Assembly: GCA_942493365.1 (NCBI GenBank)
Contig: OW818697.1
Location: forward strand, 1,178,001 to 1,242,000
Source of the DNA: UBA8949 sp942493365
Lineage (GTDB): Bacteria; Bacillota; Clostridia; Saccharofermentanales; UBA5734
Length of the DNA stretch: 64,000 bases
Direction of reading: 5' to 3'
Under the pieces are notes generated by a model, which saw only the letters and a list, made by a program, of their open reading frames with translations, was not told where the DNA came from and did not search any database. The translations under genes and the position numbers were made by a program. How positions within the stretch are numbered: position 1 is the first letter of the stretch; the number at the start of each line of letters is the position of its first letter. Shown one piece after another: positions 43,600 through 53,216 of the stretch.

Positions 43600-45078
43600 A
43601 TGCAATTGCAGGATTTGATCAAAGGTTTGAAGATTCTCGACCATCAGGGCGATCAAAGCATCGAGATTGATTCTGTTGTTTATGATTCTCGCAAAGCACG
43701 CCGCGGGTCACTTTTTGTCTGTGTTGAAGGTTTTGTGACCGACGGCCACAAATATATTGCGCAGGCGCTGGCGCAGGACGTTTCGGCCATCATGCTGCAA
43801 AAACCGTTGGCGGGCATCACAGTGCCCTGGGTCCAGGTCGATGATACGCGCCGCGGCCTGGCGCATGTGTCCGACCGCTTTTTTGATCATCCTTCAGGCC
43901 GCATGGAACTGATCGGGATCACCGGCACCAAAGGCAAAACCACCGCGACTTACATGACCCGTGCCATCCTGACAGCCGCCGGCCGCCGGACGGGACTGAT
44001 CGGGACGGTCGCCAACATCATCGGCGACGAAATCACCTACGCGTCGCGAACAACACCGGAATCCTACGATCTGCAGGCGCTGCTGGAGGAAATGGCCGGA
44101 CGCGGCATGGACAGCTGTGTGATGGAAGTTTCCTCGCAGGGGCTGATGCTGGATCGGGTCTACGGCTGTGAATTCACGTCGGGCGTCTTTACCAATTTGT
44201 ACAATGATCACATCGGGCCGCATGAACATGCCTCGATGGAAGAATATCTCGACGCCAAATTACTTTTGTTCGATCGCTGCCGTCAGGCGGTACTCAATCG
44301 CGACATCGCCTGCTACGACAAAGTACGGGCGGCGGTCAAAGGGCCCTGCCTGACTTACGGGCTGACCGAACAGTCTGATATACGCGCCGCCAATCTGGCC
44401 AAGCGGGTCGAACACGGCCGGGTCGGCACGCGTTTTGATCTGACCAGCCCCTGGTTTTGCGGTGAAGTTTTTGTCGGCATGCCCGGCAAGTTCAATGTTT
44501 ACAACGCGTTGGCAGCCATCGCCTGCGCCGGTCTGGCGGGCATCGGAATTGACGCCGTGCGCCGGGGTCTGGCCGAGATTGCTGTGCCGGGCCGCGTCCA
44601 ACCGATCCCGTGCCAGAATTTTCAGGTTATTGTCGACTATGCGCACAACGCGGCCAGTTTGGAAAATCTGCTGGAAACACTGCGCGAGTATGTCAGCGGT
44701 CGTCTGATCGTCATATTTGGCAACGGCGGCGATCGCGCGCGTTCCCGCCGCTTCGAGATGGGTGAGACGGCCGGCCGGCTGGCCGACCTGACCGTCATAA
44801 CCTCGGACAACCCGCGGACCGAGGACCCGATGGCGATTATCGGTGACATCATCACCGGCATTACCCCGAGCGGCGGCCAATATCAGGTGATTCCCGACCG
44901 CCGGGAGGCCATTTTCGAGACCATACGCCAGGCTTTGCCCGGTGACATGGTGGTTATTGCCGGTAAAGGCCACGAGAATTATCAGATTTTCAGCGATCGC
45001 ACCATTCATTTTGATGACGCCGAAACAGCCGCCGCCGCCATTGCGGCGCTTGAGGATAAACAGCATGATCCGGCTTAA
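43600..45078 (+). CDS. murE: UDP-MurNAc-L-alanyl-D-glutamate-2,6-diaminopimelate ligase
   Basis: MurE adds the third residue of the cell-wall stem peptide. The 492-residue protein has the Mur ligase ATP motif GITGTKGKTTATYM, the central-domain TPESYDLQALLEEM, and the SDNPRTEDPM motif; DNPR is characteristic of meso-DAP-adding enzymes. The ATG at 43600 is chosen because GAGGG lies 9 nt upstream; 43594 is an alternative. It overlaps murF by 14 nt. Confidence 0.95.
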   Translation: MQLQDLIKGLKILDHQGDQSIEIDSVVYDSRKARRGSLFVCVEGFVTDGHKYIAQALAQDVSAIMLQKPLAGITVPWVQVDDTRRGLAHVSDRFFDHPSGRMELIGITGTKGKTTATYMTRAILTAAGRRTGLIGTVANIIGDEITYASRTTPESYDLQALLEEMAGRGMDSCVMEVSSQGLMLDRVYGCEFTSGVFTNLYNDHIGPHEHASMEEYLDAKLLLFDRCRQAVLNRDIACYDKVRAAVKGPCLTYGLTEQSDIRAANLAKRVEHGRVGTRFDLTSPWFCGEVFVGMPGKFNVYNALAAIACAGLAGIGIDAVRRGLAEIAVPGRVQPIPCQNFQVIVDYAHNAASLENLLETLREYVSGRLIVIFGNGGDRARSRRFEMGETAGRLADLTVITSDNPRTEDPMAIIGDIITGITPSGGQYQVIPDRREAIFETIRQALPGDMVVIAGKGHENYQIFSDRTIHFDDAETAAAAIAALEDKQHDPA

Positions 45079-46552
45079 GCTTTATGATTTGCTGGACTGG
45101 TCCGGCGGTCAGCTGCTGACGCCCGCGTCATCCGACGCGGTTTTTGCCGGTATCAGCTCGGACACGCGGACCATCGAGCCGGACAGCCTGTTTTTGGCGC
45201 TGCACGGACAACAACACGATGGCCACCGCTTTTTGCGGCAGGCCTTGGACGCCGGCGCCCGCGGGCTGATCATCGATGACCGCTCGGCGCTGGACAGTCT
45301 GCCCGAACTGCCGGCCGGCATCGCCGTCATTCTGACAGCCGACACGCTGACTGCGCTGCAGCAGATCGCCGCCGGTTACCGTAAGACCCTGCGGGCCAGT
45401 GTCGTCGGCATCAGCGGCAGCGTCGGCAAAACATCGACCCGCCAAATGATCAGCGCCTGTTTGCAGACATCGTTGCGCGTTCACCAGACAGCGGGCAACC
45501 TGAATAACGAAATCGGGCTGCCCCAGACCATCCTCAAGGCGCAACCTGATGATCAGACCATCATCCTGGAAATGGGTATGCGTGGCCTTGGCGAGATCAG
45601 TCTGCTCAGCCGGATCGCACAGCCGGACATTGCCATTTTGACCTGCATCGGCTACTCGCACATCGGCCGCTTGGGCAGCCAGGAGGCCATTTTGTCGGCC
45701 AAAACCGAAATCATTGACGGACTCCGGCCGGCCGGCCTGCTGCTCCTGAACGGTGATGACCCGCTGCTGTTGGCCTGGGGCCGCCAGTACAAGGGGCGCG
45801 GGCGAATAGCCTGGATCACCACAGATGCCGACCTGGCCGCGGAGCGGGTCGCTGACGGCGCCGCTTTCGCCATCAGCGCCGGGCAGATCGAGACATTTGC
45901 CGATCACAGCCTCTTCCAGGTGACCCTGCACCTCGGCACGGGCGAAGGAGATCCCATCCCGGTGCGACTGCCGATGCCCGGCAGCCACCACATTCAAAAT
46001 GCTTTGTTTGGCCTGGCAGTCGCCCATGAACTGGACATCAGTCTGGTCGCGGCAGCCGAGGCCGCCAAGGACAGCCAAAATACCGGCAATCGCCAGCGCA
46101 TCATTGAAACCGGTAGCCTGCTGATAATGGACGATTCTTACAATGCCAGCCCCGAATCCATGCTGGCCGCTCTGCGTACGTTGGCCGAACTGGCCAACGG
46201 CAAACGCCTGATTGCGGCGCTGGGGTGCATGCTGGAGCTGGGCGATTTCGCCGAATCGGCGCATTTTAACCTGGGGTTGCAAGCCGCGGGTTATGGTTAT
46301 GACCGCCTGCTTGTGACCGGTCCCCATTCGGCTGCCATCATCAACGGCGCTCATCAGATTGACCCGACACTGCCGGCCTGCGAATATGAAGACAACGCGC
46401 ACCTTGCGGCTGCGCTCGTCCCGGAGCTGCGCCCCGGCGATTGCCTCTTGGTCAAAGGTTCAAGAGGATTTGCCATGGAAAAAGTGACCGAAGCCATCCT
46501 GCAAAACTTACCGGTCCATCATGATCCAGAAACGGAGAACAAAACATGCTGA
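45065..46552 (+). CDS. murF: UDP-MurNAc-tripeptide-D-alanyl-D-alanine ligase
   Basis: MurF adds D-Ala-D-Ala to complete the UDP-MurNAc-pentapeptide. The 495-residue protein has SSDTRTIEPDSLFLALHG, GISGSVGKTSTRQMI, GNLNNEIGLP and MDDSYNASPESMLAAL. It starts inside murE and overlaps mraY by 7 nt. Confidence 0.96.
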   Translation: MIRLKLYDLLDWSGGQLLTPASSDAVFAGISSDTRTIEPDSLFLALHGQQHDGHRFLRQALDAGARGLIIDDRSALDSLPELPAGIAVILTADTLTALQQIAAGYRKTLRASVVGISGSVGKTSTRQMISACLQTSLRVHQTAGNLNNEIGLPQTILKAQPDDQTIILEMGMRGLGEISLLSRIAQPDIAILTCIGYSHIGRLGSQEAILSAKTEIIDGLRPAGLLLLNGDDPLLLAWGRQYKGRGRIAWITTDADLAAERVADGAAFAISAGQIETFADHSLFQVTLHLGTGEGDPIPVRLPMPGSHHIQNALFGLAVAHELDISLVAAAEAAKDSQNTGNRQRIIETGSLLIMDDSYNASPESMLAALRTLAELANGKRLIAALGCMLELGDFAESAHFNLGLQAAGYGYDRLLVTGPHSAAIINGAHQIDPTLPACEYEDNAHLAAALVPELRPGDCLLVKGSRGFAMEKVTEAILQNLPVHHDPETENKTC

Positions 46553-47556
46553 TCGAAATGCTGATCGTCGCCCTGATTGTCCTGGTCTTGACCCTGCTGG
46601 CCGGTTGGCTGGGCTTGCCTTTGCTGCGCCGTCTCAATGTCGGGCAGAAGGTGCGCGACGATGGTCCGGCCAGTCACCTCAAAAAGAGCGGTACGCCGAC
46701 CTTCGGCGGCTTGTTTTTCCTGGTGCCGATCACCCTGCTGGGCATTTATGCCTTGCTGTCCGGACAGGGTCTGATCTCGCTTGCGGTGCTGGTTCTGACC
46801 ATGCTGCTCTTTGCGCTGGCCGGTTTCCTCGATGATTTCATCAAGGTTCGCATCAGCAAAAAAGGTTTGTCGGTCAAGCAGAAAACACTGCTCCTGGGTA
46901 TATTTTCCTTGATCATCACGATCTACTATCTGTGGTTCGCGCCCGAGCAGCCGTTTTTTCTCGTGCCGATCAGCGGCGTCCAATTGCCGATTGACGGCTG
47001 GCTCAAATTTCCTTACGCCGTTTTTGTTATTTTGTACCTTTTCTTCGTTTGCAACGCGGTCAATCTGACCGATGGCGTCGATGGACTTGCTTCCTCAGTC
47101 ACCGTGGTCAGTTCGCTGGCCCTGGCGGCGGCTGGCCTGATCCTGCAAGCCACCGTGCCCGGCGCCCGGCCGGCAGCGCTGCTGGCGGTGGCTATCCTGG
47201 GCGGCTGTCTTGGTTTTCTGGCCTTCAACCGCCACCCGGCCAAGGTCTTTATGGGCGACACCGGATCCCAGGCCCTCGGCGCCGGCGTCGCGGTGATTGC
47301 ATTACTGTATGGCGCGCCATGGCTGTTGCTGCTGATTGGCATAATCTACATGGCTGAGGCCCTGTCGGTGGTCATTCAGGTGGCTTACTTCAAAAAATCC
47401 GGCGGTAAGCGCATTTTTCGCATGTCGCCGCTCCATCACCATTTTGAATTGGGCGGGTGGCCCGAAAACAAGATCGTCATCGTTTTCAGCCTGGTTACGC
47501 TGGCCGGCAGTGTGCTCGGCTTGCTGCTGATCCTGAAAAGCGGGTTGACCCAATGA
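46546..47556 (+). CDS. mraY: Phospho-MurNAc-pentapeptide transferase
   Basis: MraY makes lipid I at the membrane. The 336-residue protein has about ten helices with HLKKSGTPTFGGLFFL, the catalytic-region motifs FLDDFIKV and NAVNLTDGVDGLASS, NRHPAKVFMGDTGSQALG, and MSPLHHHFELGGWPE. It overlaps ftsW by 4 nt (ATGA). The usual next gene murD is missing. Confidence 0.97.
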   Translation: MLIEMLIVALIVLVLTLLAGWLGLPLLRRLNVGQKVRDDGPASHLKKSGTPTFGGLFFLVPITLLGIYALLSGQGLISLAVLVLTMLLFALAGFLDDFIKVRISKKGLSVKQKTLLLGIFSLIITIYYLWFAPEQPFFLVPISGVQLPIDGWLKFPYAVFVILYLFFVCNAVNLTDGVDGLASSVTVVSSLALAAAGLILQATVPGARPAALLAVAILGGCLGFLAFNRHPAKVFMGDTGSQALGAGVAVIALLYGAPWLLLLIGIIYMAEALSVVIQVAYFKKSGGKRIFRMSPLHHHFELGGWPENKIVIVFSLVTLAGSVLGLLLILKSGLTQ

Positions 47557-48842
47557 GAAGGGAAGACTTTCTGCCATCCACCCATCGCATCAACAGCGGC
47601 ATGTTGATCATTATGCTGATTTTGACCTGCTTTGGCCTGATTATGCTCTTCAGCGCCAGCATGAGCGGTTCCTACATCGGTTTGGGCGATGCCATGGCGG
47701 TTGTTTACAAACAGGCGGGCATCACGGCCATCGGACTGATCCTCGGTCTATTCCTGGCAATTGTCCTGCCGCTCAAAATTTTTGATCGCTTTTGGATTTC
47801 CCTGGTGCTGTTTGGCATCACCACGGTACTGCTGATTCTGGTCAAGTTTCCCGCCTTCAGCATTCTGATGAATGGTGCTCGGCGCTGGCTTGAAGTACCG
47901 ATCATCGGCTCCTTTCAGCCCTCCGAGCTGGCCAAGATCGCCATGGTCTTCTGTTTTGCCGGTTACATTTCGATGATTCGCCGCCGCCGCGCCAAGGGTG
48001 GCCTGCGCTTCAAAACGCCCTTGCGCCAGTTTATCGCCGACGGCTGGCTGGACATCCTCCTGCCAACCTTTACCTTTTTTGTCTGGATCGGTCTGGTCGT
48101 CTCACAGCCGCATCTTTCCGGCGGTCTGATCATGGGCTTTGTCCTGCTGGTCATCTTGCTGGCCGCCGGCATCCGCTCCCGCTCCTGGGTAAGCGCCATC
48201 ACGCAATTCACGGCCATCATCCTGGTTTTGGGCATGCTTTTTGTCGCCGTGCTGCCGATCCTCAAAGCCAATGGCTTGGAAGAGAAGATTAATGAAGAAT
48301 TTGATCATGTCGGCGATCGCATCACGACCTTTTTATACCCCGACCAAGCCAGCGCAGACCAGTCCTACCAAGTCGAACAATCGCTGATCGCCATCGGCTC
48401 GGGCGGCATCGACGGCGTCGGGCTGGGCGCTGGCCGTCAAAAATACAACTATCTGCCGGAGCCTTACAATGACTTTATTTTTGCCGTCATCGGCGAAGAA
48501 CTCGGCTTTGTCGGTACGGTGATGGTCTTGCTTTTGTTTATGCTGTTTATGTTGGTCGGCATGAGCATTACCCTCAAAGCCGCCAACCCCTTTGCGACGA
48601 TTCTGGCCGGCGGTTTCACCCTGCTGATCACCATGCAGGCCTTGCTGAACATCGGGGTCGCGACCCGCTCCATCCCGGCCACTGGTATTTCGCTGCCGCT
48701 GTTCAGTTATGGCGGCACCTCCAATCTATTGTTTCTGGTCGCCATCGGCTTCATTTTGGCCGTGTCCAAAAGTGGTCAGCGCATCAGTCGTGATCGCCTG
48801 CCGGAAGCGCCAGCCAGCAATCGAACGGAGGTCAGCCGATGA
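47553..48842 (+). CDS. ftsW: SEDS peptidoglycan glycosyltransferase FtsW
   Basis: The 429-residue membrane protein has about ten helices and the motifs GARRWLEVPIIGSFQPSELAKI, SQPHLSGGLIMG, GLGAGRQKYNYLPEPYNDFIFAVIGEE and SYGGTSNLLFLVAIGF. It polymerises septal peptidoglycan with the PBP encoded upstream. Its position between mraY and murG supports FtsW. It overlaps both neighbours by 4 nt. Confidence 0.95.
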   Translation: MRREDFLPSTHRINSGMLIIMLILTCFGLIMLFSASMSGSYIGLGDAMAVVYKQAGITAIGLILGLFLAIVLPLKIFDRFWISLVLFGITTVLLILVKFPAFSILMNGARRWLEVPIIGSFQPSELAKIAMVFCFAGYISMIRRRRAKGGLRFKTPLRQFIADGWLDILLPTFTFFVWIGLVVSQPHLSGGLIMGFVLLVILLAAGIRSRSWVSAITQFTAIILVLGMLFVAVLPILKANGLEEKINEEFDHVGDRITTFLYPDQASADQSYQVEQSLIAIGSGGIDGVGLGAGRQKYNYLPEPYNDFIFAVIGEELGFVGTVMVLLLFMLFMLVGMSITLKAANPFATILAGGFTLLITMQALLNIGVATRSIPATGISLPLFSYGGTSNLLFLVAIGFILAVSKSGQRISRDRLPEAPASNRTEVSR

Positions 48843-49924
48843 GTTTGAAATTTCTGTTAGCCGGCGGCGGCACCAGCGGCCACATCACACCAGCCCTGGC
48901 CATCGCTGAGCAAATCCGCAGCGACCATCCGGATGCCGAAATCCGCTTCTGCGGCACAGCGCGCGGCATCGAAGCCGAGATTATTCCGCGTGCCGGCTAC
49001 CAATTTACCCCCATCCGCGCCCGCGGCCTCCCGACCAAACCCTCGCTGGACATTTTCCGCGCGCTGGCCGACTTCATGGCCGGGCGGCGTCAGTGCCGCC
49101 AACTGCTCAAGGACTTTCAGCCGAATGCCGTGATCGGTACCGGCGGCTACGTTTGCAGCCCGGTCGTCGCGGCGGCGACCAGCCTGAAAATCCCGGTGCT
49201 GCTGCATGAGCAAAATGCCTTTCCGGGTCGTTCCAACCGACTACTGGCCCGCCAATCGGCCGCTGTGTGCATCAGCTTTCCGGGCACCGAAACGCGCTTT
49301 CCAGCCGGGACACCGATTACTTTGACCGGCAACCCGGTACGTGCCGCGTTTTTTCAGCTGGATCGTGACCAGGCCCGCCAAAAGCTGGGCATCGGGCGTG
49401 ACGTCAGGCTGGTGCTGGTCACCGGCGGCAGCCTGGGGGCGCGAACCCTCAACCAGGCCTTTCTGGGTCTCGAAATTGTGGTGCCTGATCTGCAGGTCAT
49501 TCTGGCCGCCGGCAAGCTGCAGTTCGCCGCTGTTGCGGCGGCCGCCACCGGGCGGTCCTGGCTGCAGGTCAGGGAATACCTCCATGAGATGGATCAATAC
49601 ATGGCGGCGGCGGACCTGATTGTCTGCCGGGCCGGAGCCATGACCTGCGCCGAATTAACTGCGTTGGGCCGCGCCTCGATTTTGGTGCCCTACCCCTACG
49701 CCGCTGGCGACCATCAGACCTACAATGCCCGTGTTCTGGCCGATTGCGGCGCGGCCATTCTCTGTCCGGACGACGAGCTAAAACCCGACAGACTTGCGCA
49801 GCTGCTGCAGGATTTGATGGCCGACCCCACACGCCTGACCACCATGGAGCGCCAGGCCGCCAGTCTGGCACGACCGGCTGCGGCCAGCGATATCTGTCAG
49901 AAGCTCTATGAGGTCATGCTGTGA
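48839..49924 (+). CDS. murG: UDP-GlcNAc:lipid I N-acetylglucosaminyltransferase
   Basis: MurG makes lipid II on the inner face of the membrane. The 361-residue GT28 protein has LLAGGGTSGHITPALAIAE at the N-terminus, HEQNAFPGRSNR, VTGGSLGAR, and the UDP-GlcNAc region CRAGAMTCAELTALGRASILVPYPYA. It overlaps ftsW by 4 nt and divIB by 4 nt. Confidence 0.97.
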   Translation: MSLKFLLAGGGTSGHITPALAIAEQIRSDHPDAEIRFCGTARGIEAEIIPRAGYQFTPIRARGLPTKPSLDIFRALADFMAGRRQCRQLLKDFQPNAVIGTGGYVCSPVVAAATSLKIPVLLHEQNAFPGRSNRLLARQSAAVCISFPGTETRFPAGTPITLTGNPVRAAFFQLDRDQARQKLGIGRDVRLVLVTGGSLGARTLNQAFLGLEIVVPDLQVILAAGKLQFAAVAAAATGRSWLQVREYLHEMDQYMAAADLIVCRAGAMTCAELTALGRASILVPYPYAAGDHQTYNARVLADCGAAILCPDDELKPDRLAQLLQDLMADPTRLTTMERQAASLARPAAASDICQKLYEVML

Positions 49925-50718
49925 GAAAACTTAAAACACGGCCAACTCGGATTTTGGCGGCAATGTGCTGTCTGGCGGTTGCCTTGCTGTTGGTCTGGCA
50001 GCTGCCGTATTTTCGCTTAAACAGCATCGTGACCACTGAGCTGAGAAGCATCAGCCGTGAAGAACTCATTGACGCCAGCGGTTTGTCGGTTGGCCAACAT
50101 CTCTTTGCCGGTTTGGGCGGTTCGCTGGAACAAATCACCCAACTGCGCTATGCCGAGGTGGAAGCCAGACTGCTCAAAGAATTCCCCAACATCAAATCGG
50201 TTACCGCCCGCCTGGTTTTCCCCGGCCAGATCAACCTGTCGATTGTCGAACGCGTCGAGGTCGCCTACATTCAGATCCCAGACGGCTGCGTGATGATCGA
50301 CAAAGAAGGCGTCGCGCTCAAGATTTTATCGGATCCGCCGGCGGACATCCCGGTCATCAGCGGTGTATCCGTCGTTTCGATGAATCTGGGCCAGCCAATC
50401 GAGGTTGATGTTCCCGCAGCCAAGAATAGTGCAATCTCGCTAATGGGTGCTATAATTGATGCAGATAAAGACAATCGAACCGATTTACTGCTCTTGGGCC
50501 AGATCAAAAAAATCCTGCCGATCGGCAGTAATGATCTGTTTTTAACAGTCGTATTGCCCAACACCGGCGAGGAAATCAGCGTGGCTGCCGAAACGGGGCC
50601 GGAACAAACCGAAAAAATGCTCTGGCTGCGCTTTGCTCTGGCGCAGGGTGTCTTTGATGGCCATGGTCATGGCGTGCTGGATTTAACCGGTTCGCGCCAC
50701 ATCTTCAGTCCAGACTAA
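49921..50718 (+). CDS. divIB: Cell division protein FtsQ/DivIB
   Basis: The 265-residue protein has a short basic cytoplasmic end, one membrane helix (about 12-28), a POTRA domain (FRLNSIVTTELRSISREELIDASGL, residues 31-100) and the beta domain (VYIQIP-like strand, KEGVALKIL). It starts at GTG overlapping the murG stop by 4 nt. It bridges FtsL-type proteins in the divisome. Confidence 0.9.
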   Translation: MRKLKTRPTRILAAMCCLAVALLLVWQLPYFRLNSIVTTELRSISREELIDASGLSVGQHLFAGLGGSLEQITQLRYAEVEARLLKEFPNIKSVTARLVFPGQINLSIVERVEVAYIQIPDGCVMIDKEGVALKILSDPPADIPVISGVSVVSMNLGQPIEVDVPAAKNSAISLMGAIIDADKDNRTDLLLLGQIKKILPIGSNDLFLTVVLPNTGEEISVAAETGPEQTEKMLWLRFALAQGVFDGHGHGVLDLTGSRHIFSPD

Positions 50719-50730
50719 GGAGGACGTCTT

Positions 50731-51117
50731 ATGTTTCCACTCATCGGCCTGATCATCGGCCTGATCATCGGTCTGCTCTGGAATGTTGATATTCCCAGCG
50801 CCTATTCATCCTATGTCGCGGTCGGCATTTTGGCGGCGCTCGACTCCGTGATCGGCGCGCTGACGGCCAATTTACAGAACAAATTCAATTTTCGCCTGTT
50901 CATCACTGGCTTTATTGGCAACAGCGCCATCGCCGTCGCGCTGGCGGCACTGGGTGACCAGCTTGACCTGCAGCTCAGCCTGGCGGCGGTTTTTGCCTTT
51001 GGCAACCGGATTTTCATCAACTTCTCAACCATTCGTCGTTTGATGCTTGATCGATGGGACAAACGCAAGAATTCCATCAAGGCAGAACCCCCCTCGGAAG
51101 CCGGAACAACGCTCTAA
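50731..51117 (+). CDS. sbp: Small basic protein Sbp (DUF1290)
   Basis: The 128-residue membrane protein of the DUF1290 family has three to four helices (2-18, 28-45, 58-78, 80-95). Sbp-like genes lie before ftsZ or ftsA in Bacillota. AAGGAGG lies 8 nt before the ATG. Its role in division is not defined. Confidence 0.9.
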   Translation: MFPLIGLIIGLIIGLLWNVDIPSAYSSYVAVGILAALDSVIGALTANLQNKFNFRLFITGFIGNSAIAVALAALGDQLDLQLSLAAVFAFGNRIFINFSTIRRLMLDRWDKRKNSIKAEPPSEAGTTL

Positions 51118-51162
51118 ATTACTAGATATTGTAATCAAATTTTAAATTGATACTAAATATTG

Positions 51163-51191
51163 TTGTATCAATTGTCATCTTAGTGTAAAAT
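51163..51191 (+). promoter_or_regulatory. ftsZ promoter
   Basis: TTGTAT (51163-51168), 17 bp, TAAAAT (51186-51191), in an AT-rich gap; the leader is about 110 nt. ftsZ can thus be transcribed apart from the rest of the cluster. Confidence 0.65.
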
Positions 51192-51310
51192 TATAGGGAA
51201 TAGAATGTCGGAATTATGCGGGAATTGACCCGGTTCATCCGGGATTTCAAATCGGCAGCCAGTTTTCAGCTGGGCAGTCCGAAAATAGAGGTTGGAGAGG
51301 GGATGCAGAC

Positions 51311-52714
51311 TTGACTGATTATAAAATGGGTTTTGGCATGGAAAACGATCAATTTGCGACAATCAAGGTCATCGGAATCGGCGGCGGCGGTTGCAACGCT
51401 GTTGACCGGATGATCGATGGGGATATCAAGGGCATAGAATTTATCACGGTCAATACGGACAATCAAGCCTTAATGAGAACCAAAGCCAACAACCGCGTGC
51501 AAATTGGCGAAAAAATCACCCGTGGCCTCGGTGCCGGCGCCAATCCGGAAATCGGTGAGAAGGCGGCGACAGAATCCAAAGATGAAATCAGCGCCTTGAT
51601 TCGCGGGACGGACATGCTGTTCATTACCGCCGGTATGGGCGGCGGCACCGGGACCGGCGGCGCGCCGGTTGTTGCCCAGATTGCCCGTGAACTGGGCGTT
51701 CTGACGGTCGGCGTCGTGACGCGGCCGTTTCGTTTTGAGGGGACGCGGCGCATGCAGAACGCTGAGCGCGGCATCCGTGAAATGGAAAAATACGTCGACT
51801 CCCTGATCGTTGTGCCCAACGACAAACTGCTGGAAATCACGACCGATGAGACCTCACTCGATGAAGCCTTCAACATGGCCGATCAGGTCCTGAAATTCGG
51901 CGTGTCCGGCATCTCCGATCTGGTTGCCGTGCCCGGCCTGATCAATCTCGATCTGGCTGACGTCCGGCGCATCATGACCGCGGCCGGGGTATGCCACATG
52001 GGCATCGGCCGTGCCTCAGGCGAGGGCCGTTCGGCCGCGGCGATCCGCCAGGCCATCAACAGTCCGCTGCTCGACACCAGCATCGACGGCGCCAAGGGCG
52101 TCATCATCAACTTCACCGGTGGCCGCGACATGAAGATCCGTGAGGTTGACGAAGCCGCTTCGGTTGTCCGCGACACCGTATCACCGGACGCTGACATTAT
52201 TTTCGGTGCCGTCATCGATCCCACGCTCAACGATGAAATCATCATTACCGTGATTGCCAGCGGGTTTAACCGCGACAATGCGTCGTCAACAGCCCGCGTA
52301 TCCAGCATGCAGAATGCTCGCCCGCAGCCCTTTGGCGTCAAGGCAGCCGCTCAAGACGAAAATGGCCAGCCATCTGGCCAAGCAGCCAATGAAATCGGCG
52401 ACGTGCCGGAATTCCTTTCCAATGTTTTTGTCCGCAGTGTTCCCGAATTGCCGACCGAACCGGTCTCCAACGAATCCGGTTTTCATACCGTCGGACCTGT
52501 CGATCCGCTAAAAACGCCGGCGACAGCAACCGAAACAGCAGATTACTCCAAACCGCCAGCTCCTGCACCGGTCACGACGACTTCGACCCGATCCACGCCG
52601 CCTGTCGCTGTTCGTCAGGAAACCAACCGACCGGATAACGGCAAGGTTGACAAAAAAACCGGCCGTATCTTGCCCTGGTTTCTCCAGGACAATGAGAGCC
52701 GTTACCAGGATTAG
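51311..52714 (+). CDS. ftsZ: Cell division protein FtsZ
   Basis: FtsZ is the tubulin-like GTPase of the division ring. The 467-residue protein has GGGGCNAVDRM, the tubulin signature GGGTGTG (110-116), and the T7 region DLADVRRIM. A long Pro/Thr-rich linker (about 325-440) leads to the conserved C-terminal peptide, here ILPWFLQDNE. The TTG at 51311 has GGAGAGGGG about 8 nt upstream; ATG codons at 51326 and 51338 are alternatives. ftsA, spoIIGA and sigE are not adjacent. Confidence 0.97.
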   Translation: MTDYKMGFGMENDQFATIKVIGIGGGGCNAVDRMIDGDIKGIEFITVNTDNQALMRTKANNRVQIGEKITRGLGAGANPEIGEKAATESKDEISALIRGTDMLFITAGMGGGTGTGGAPVVAQIARELGVLTVGVVTRPFRFEGTRRMQNAERGIREMEKYVDSLIVVPNDKLLEITTDETSLDEAFNMADQVLKFGVSGISDLVAVPGLINLDLADVRRIMTAAGVCHMGIGRASGEGRSAAAIRQAINSPLLDTSIDGAKGVIINFTGGRDMKIREVDEAASVVRDTVSPDADIIFGAVIDPTLNDEIIITVIASGFNRDNASSTARVSSMQNARPQPFGVKAAAQDENGQPSGQAANEIGDVPEFLSNVFVRSVPELPTEPVSNESGFHTVGPVDPLKTPATATETADYSKPPAPAPVTTTSTRSTPPVAVRQETNRPDNGKVDKKTGRILPWFLQDNESRYQD

Positions 52715-52722
52715 GCGCGCCG

Positions 52723-53175
52723 ATGCGATGCCCATTTTGCGGACACGATGAAGATCGCGTCATAGATTCCCGCCCCTCGGATGAGAGCGCGGCCATTCGC
52801 CGCCGCCGCGAATGCATAGCCTGTGGCTCGCGATTTACCACCTATGAAAAAATCGAAAACCTGCCGCTGCTGGTGATCAAAAAGGACGGCACCCGTGAAC
52901 CTTTCGATCGGGAAAAGCTGATGTCCGGCATCATGAAGAGCTGCCAGAAACGCCCGGTTTCGACCCTGCAGATTGAAGGCCTGGTCAATTCGATTGAAAT
53001 CCAAACCCAGAATTCGCTGAAACGGGAAATTTCATCGCGAGAAATTGGCGAAATGGTGATGGAGGGTCTCAAGCAGATCGATGAAGTCGCTTACGTCCGT
53101 TTTGCCTCGGTTTACCGTCAATTTGCCGATGTCAATTCGTTTCTGAATGAGCTCAAAAACATCATGCGTAAATAG
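52723..53175 (+). CDS. nrdR: Transcriptional repressor NrdR
   Basis: NrdR senses dATP/ATP and represses ribonucleotide reductase genes. The 150-residue protein has the zinc ribbon CPFC...CIAC (residues 3-34) and an ATP-cone domain (about 48-138; VIKKDGTREPFDREKLMSGIMKS). It starts 8 bp after ftsZ. Confidence 0.97.
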   Translation: MRCPFCGHDEDRVIDSRPSDESAAIRRRRECIACGSRFTTYEKIENLPLLVIKKDGTREPFDREKLMSGIMKSCQKRPVSTLQIEGLVNSIEIQTQNSLKREISSREIGEMVMEGLKQIDEVAYVRFASVYRQFADVNSFLNELKNIMRK

Positions 53176-53216
53176 TGGGTTCTTTCGGCCTGATCTTAAA
53201 GGAGGCTGACCATACC

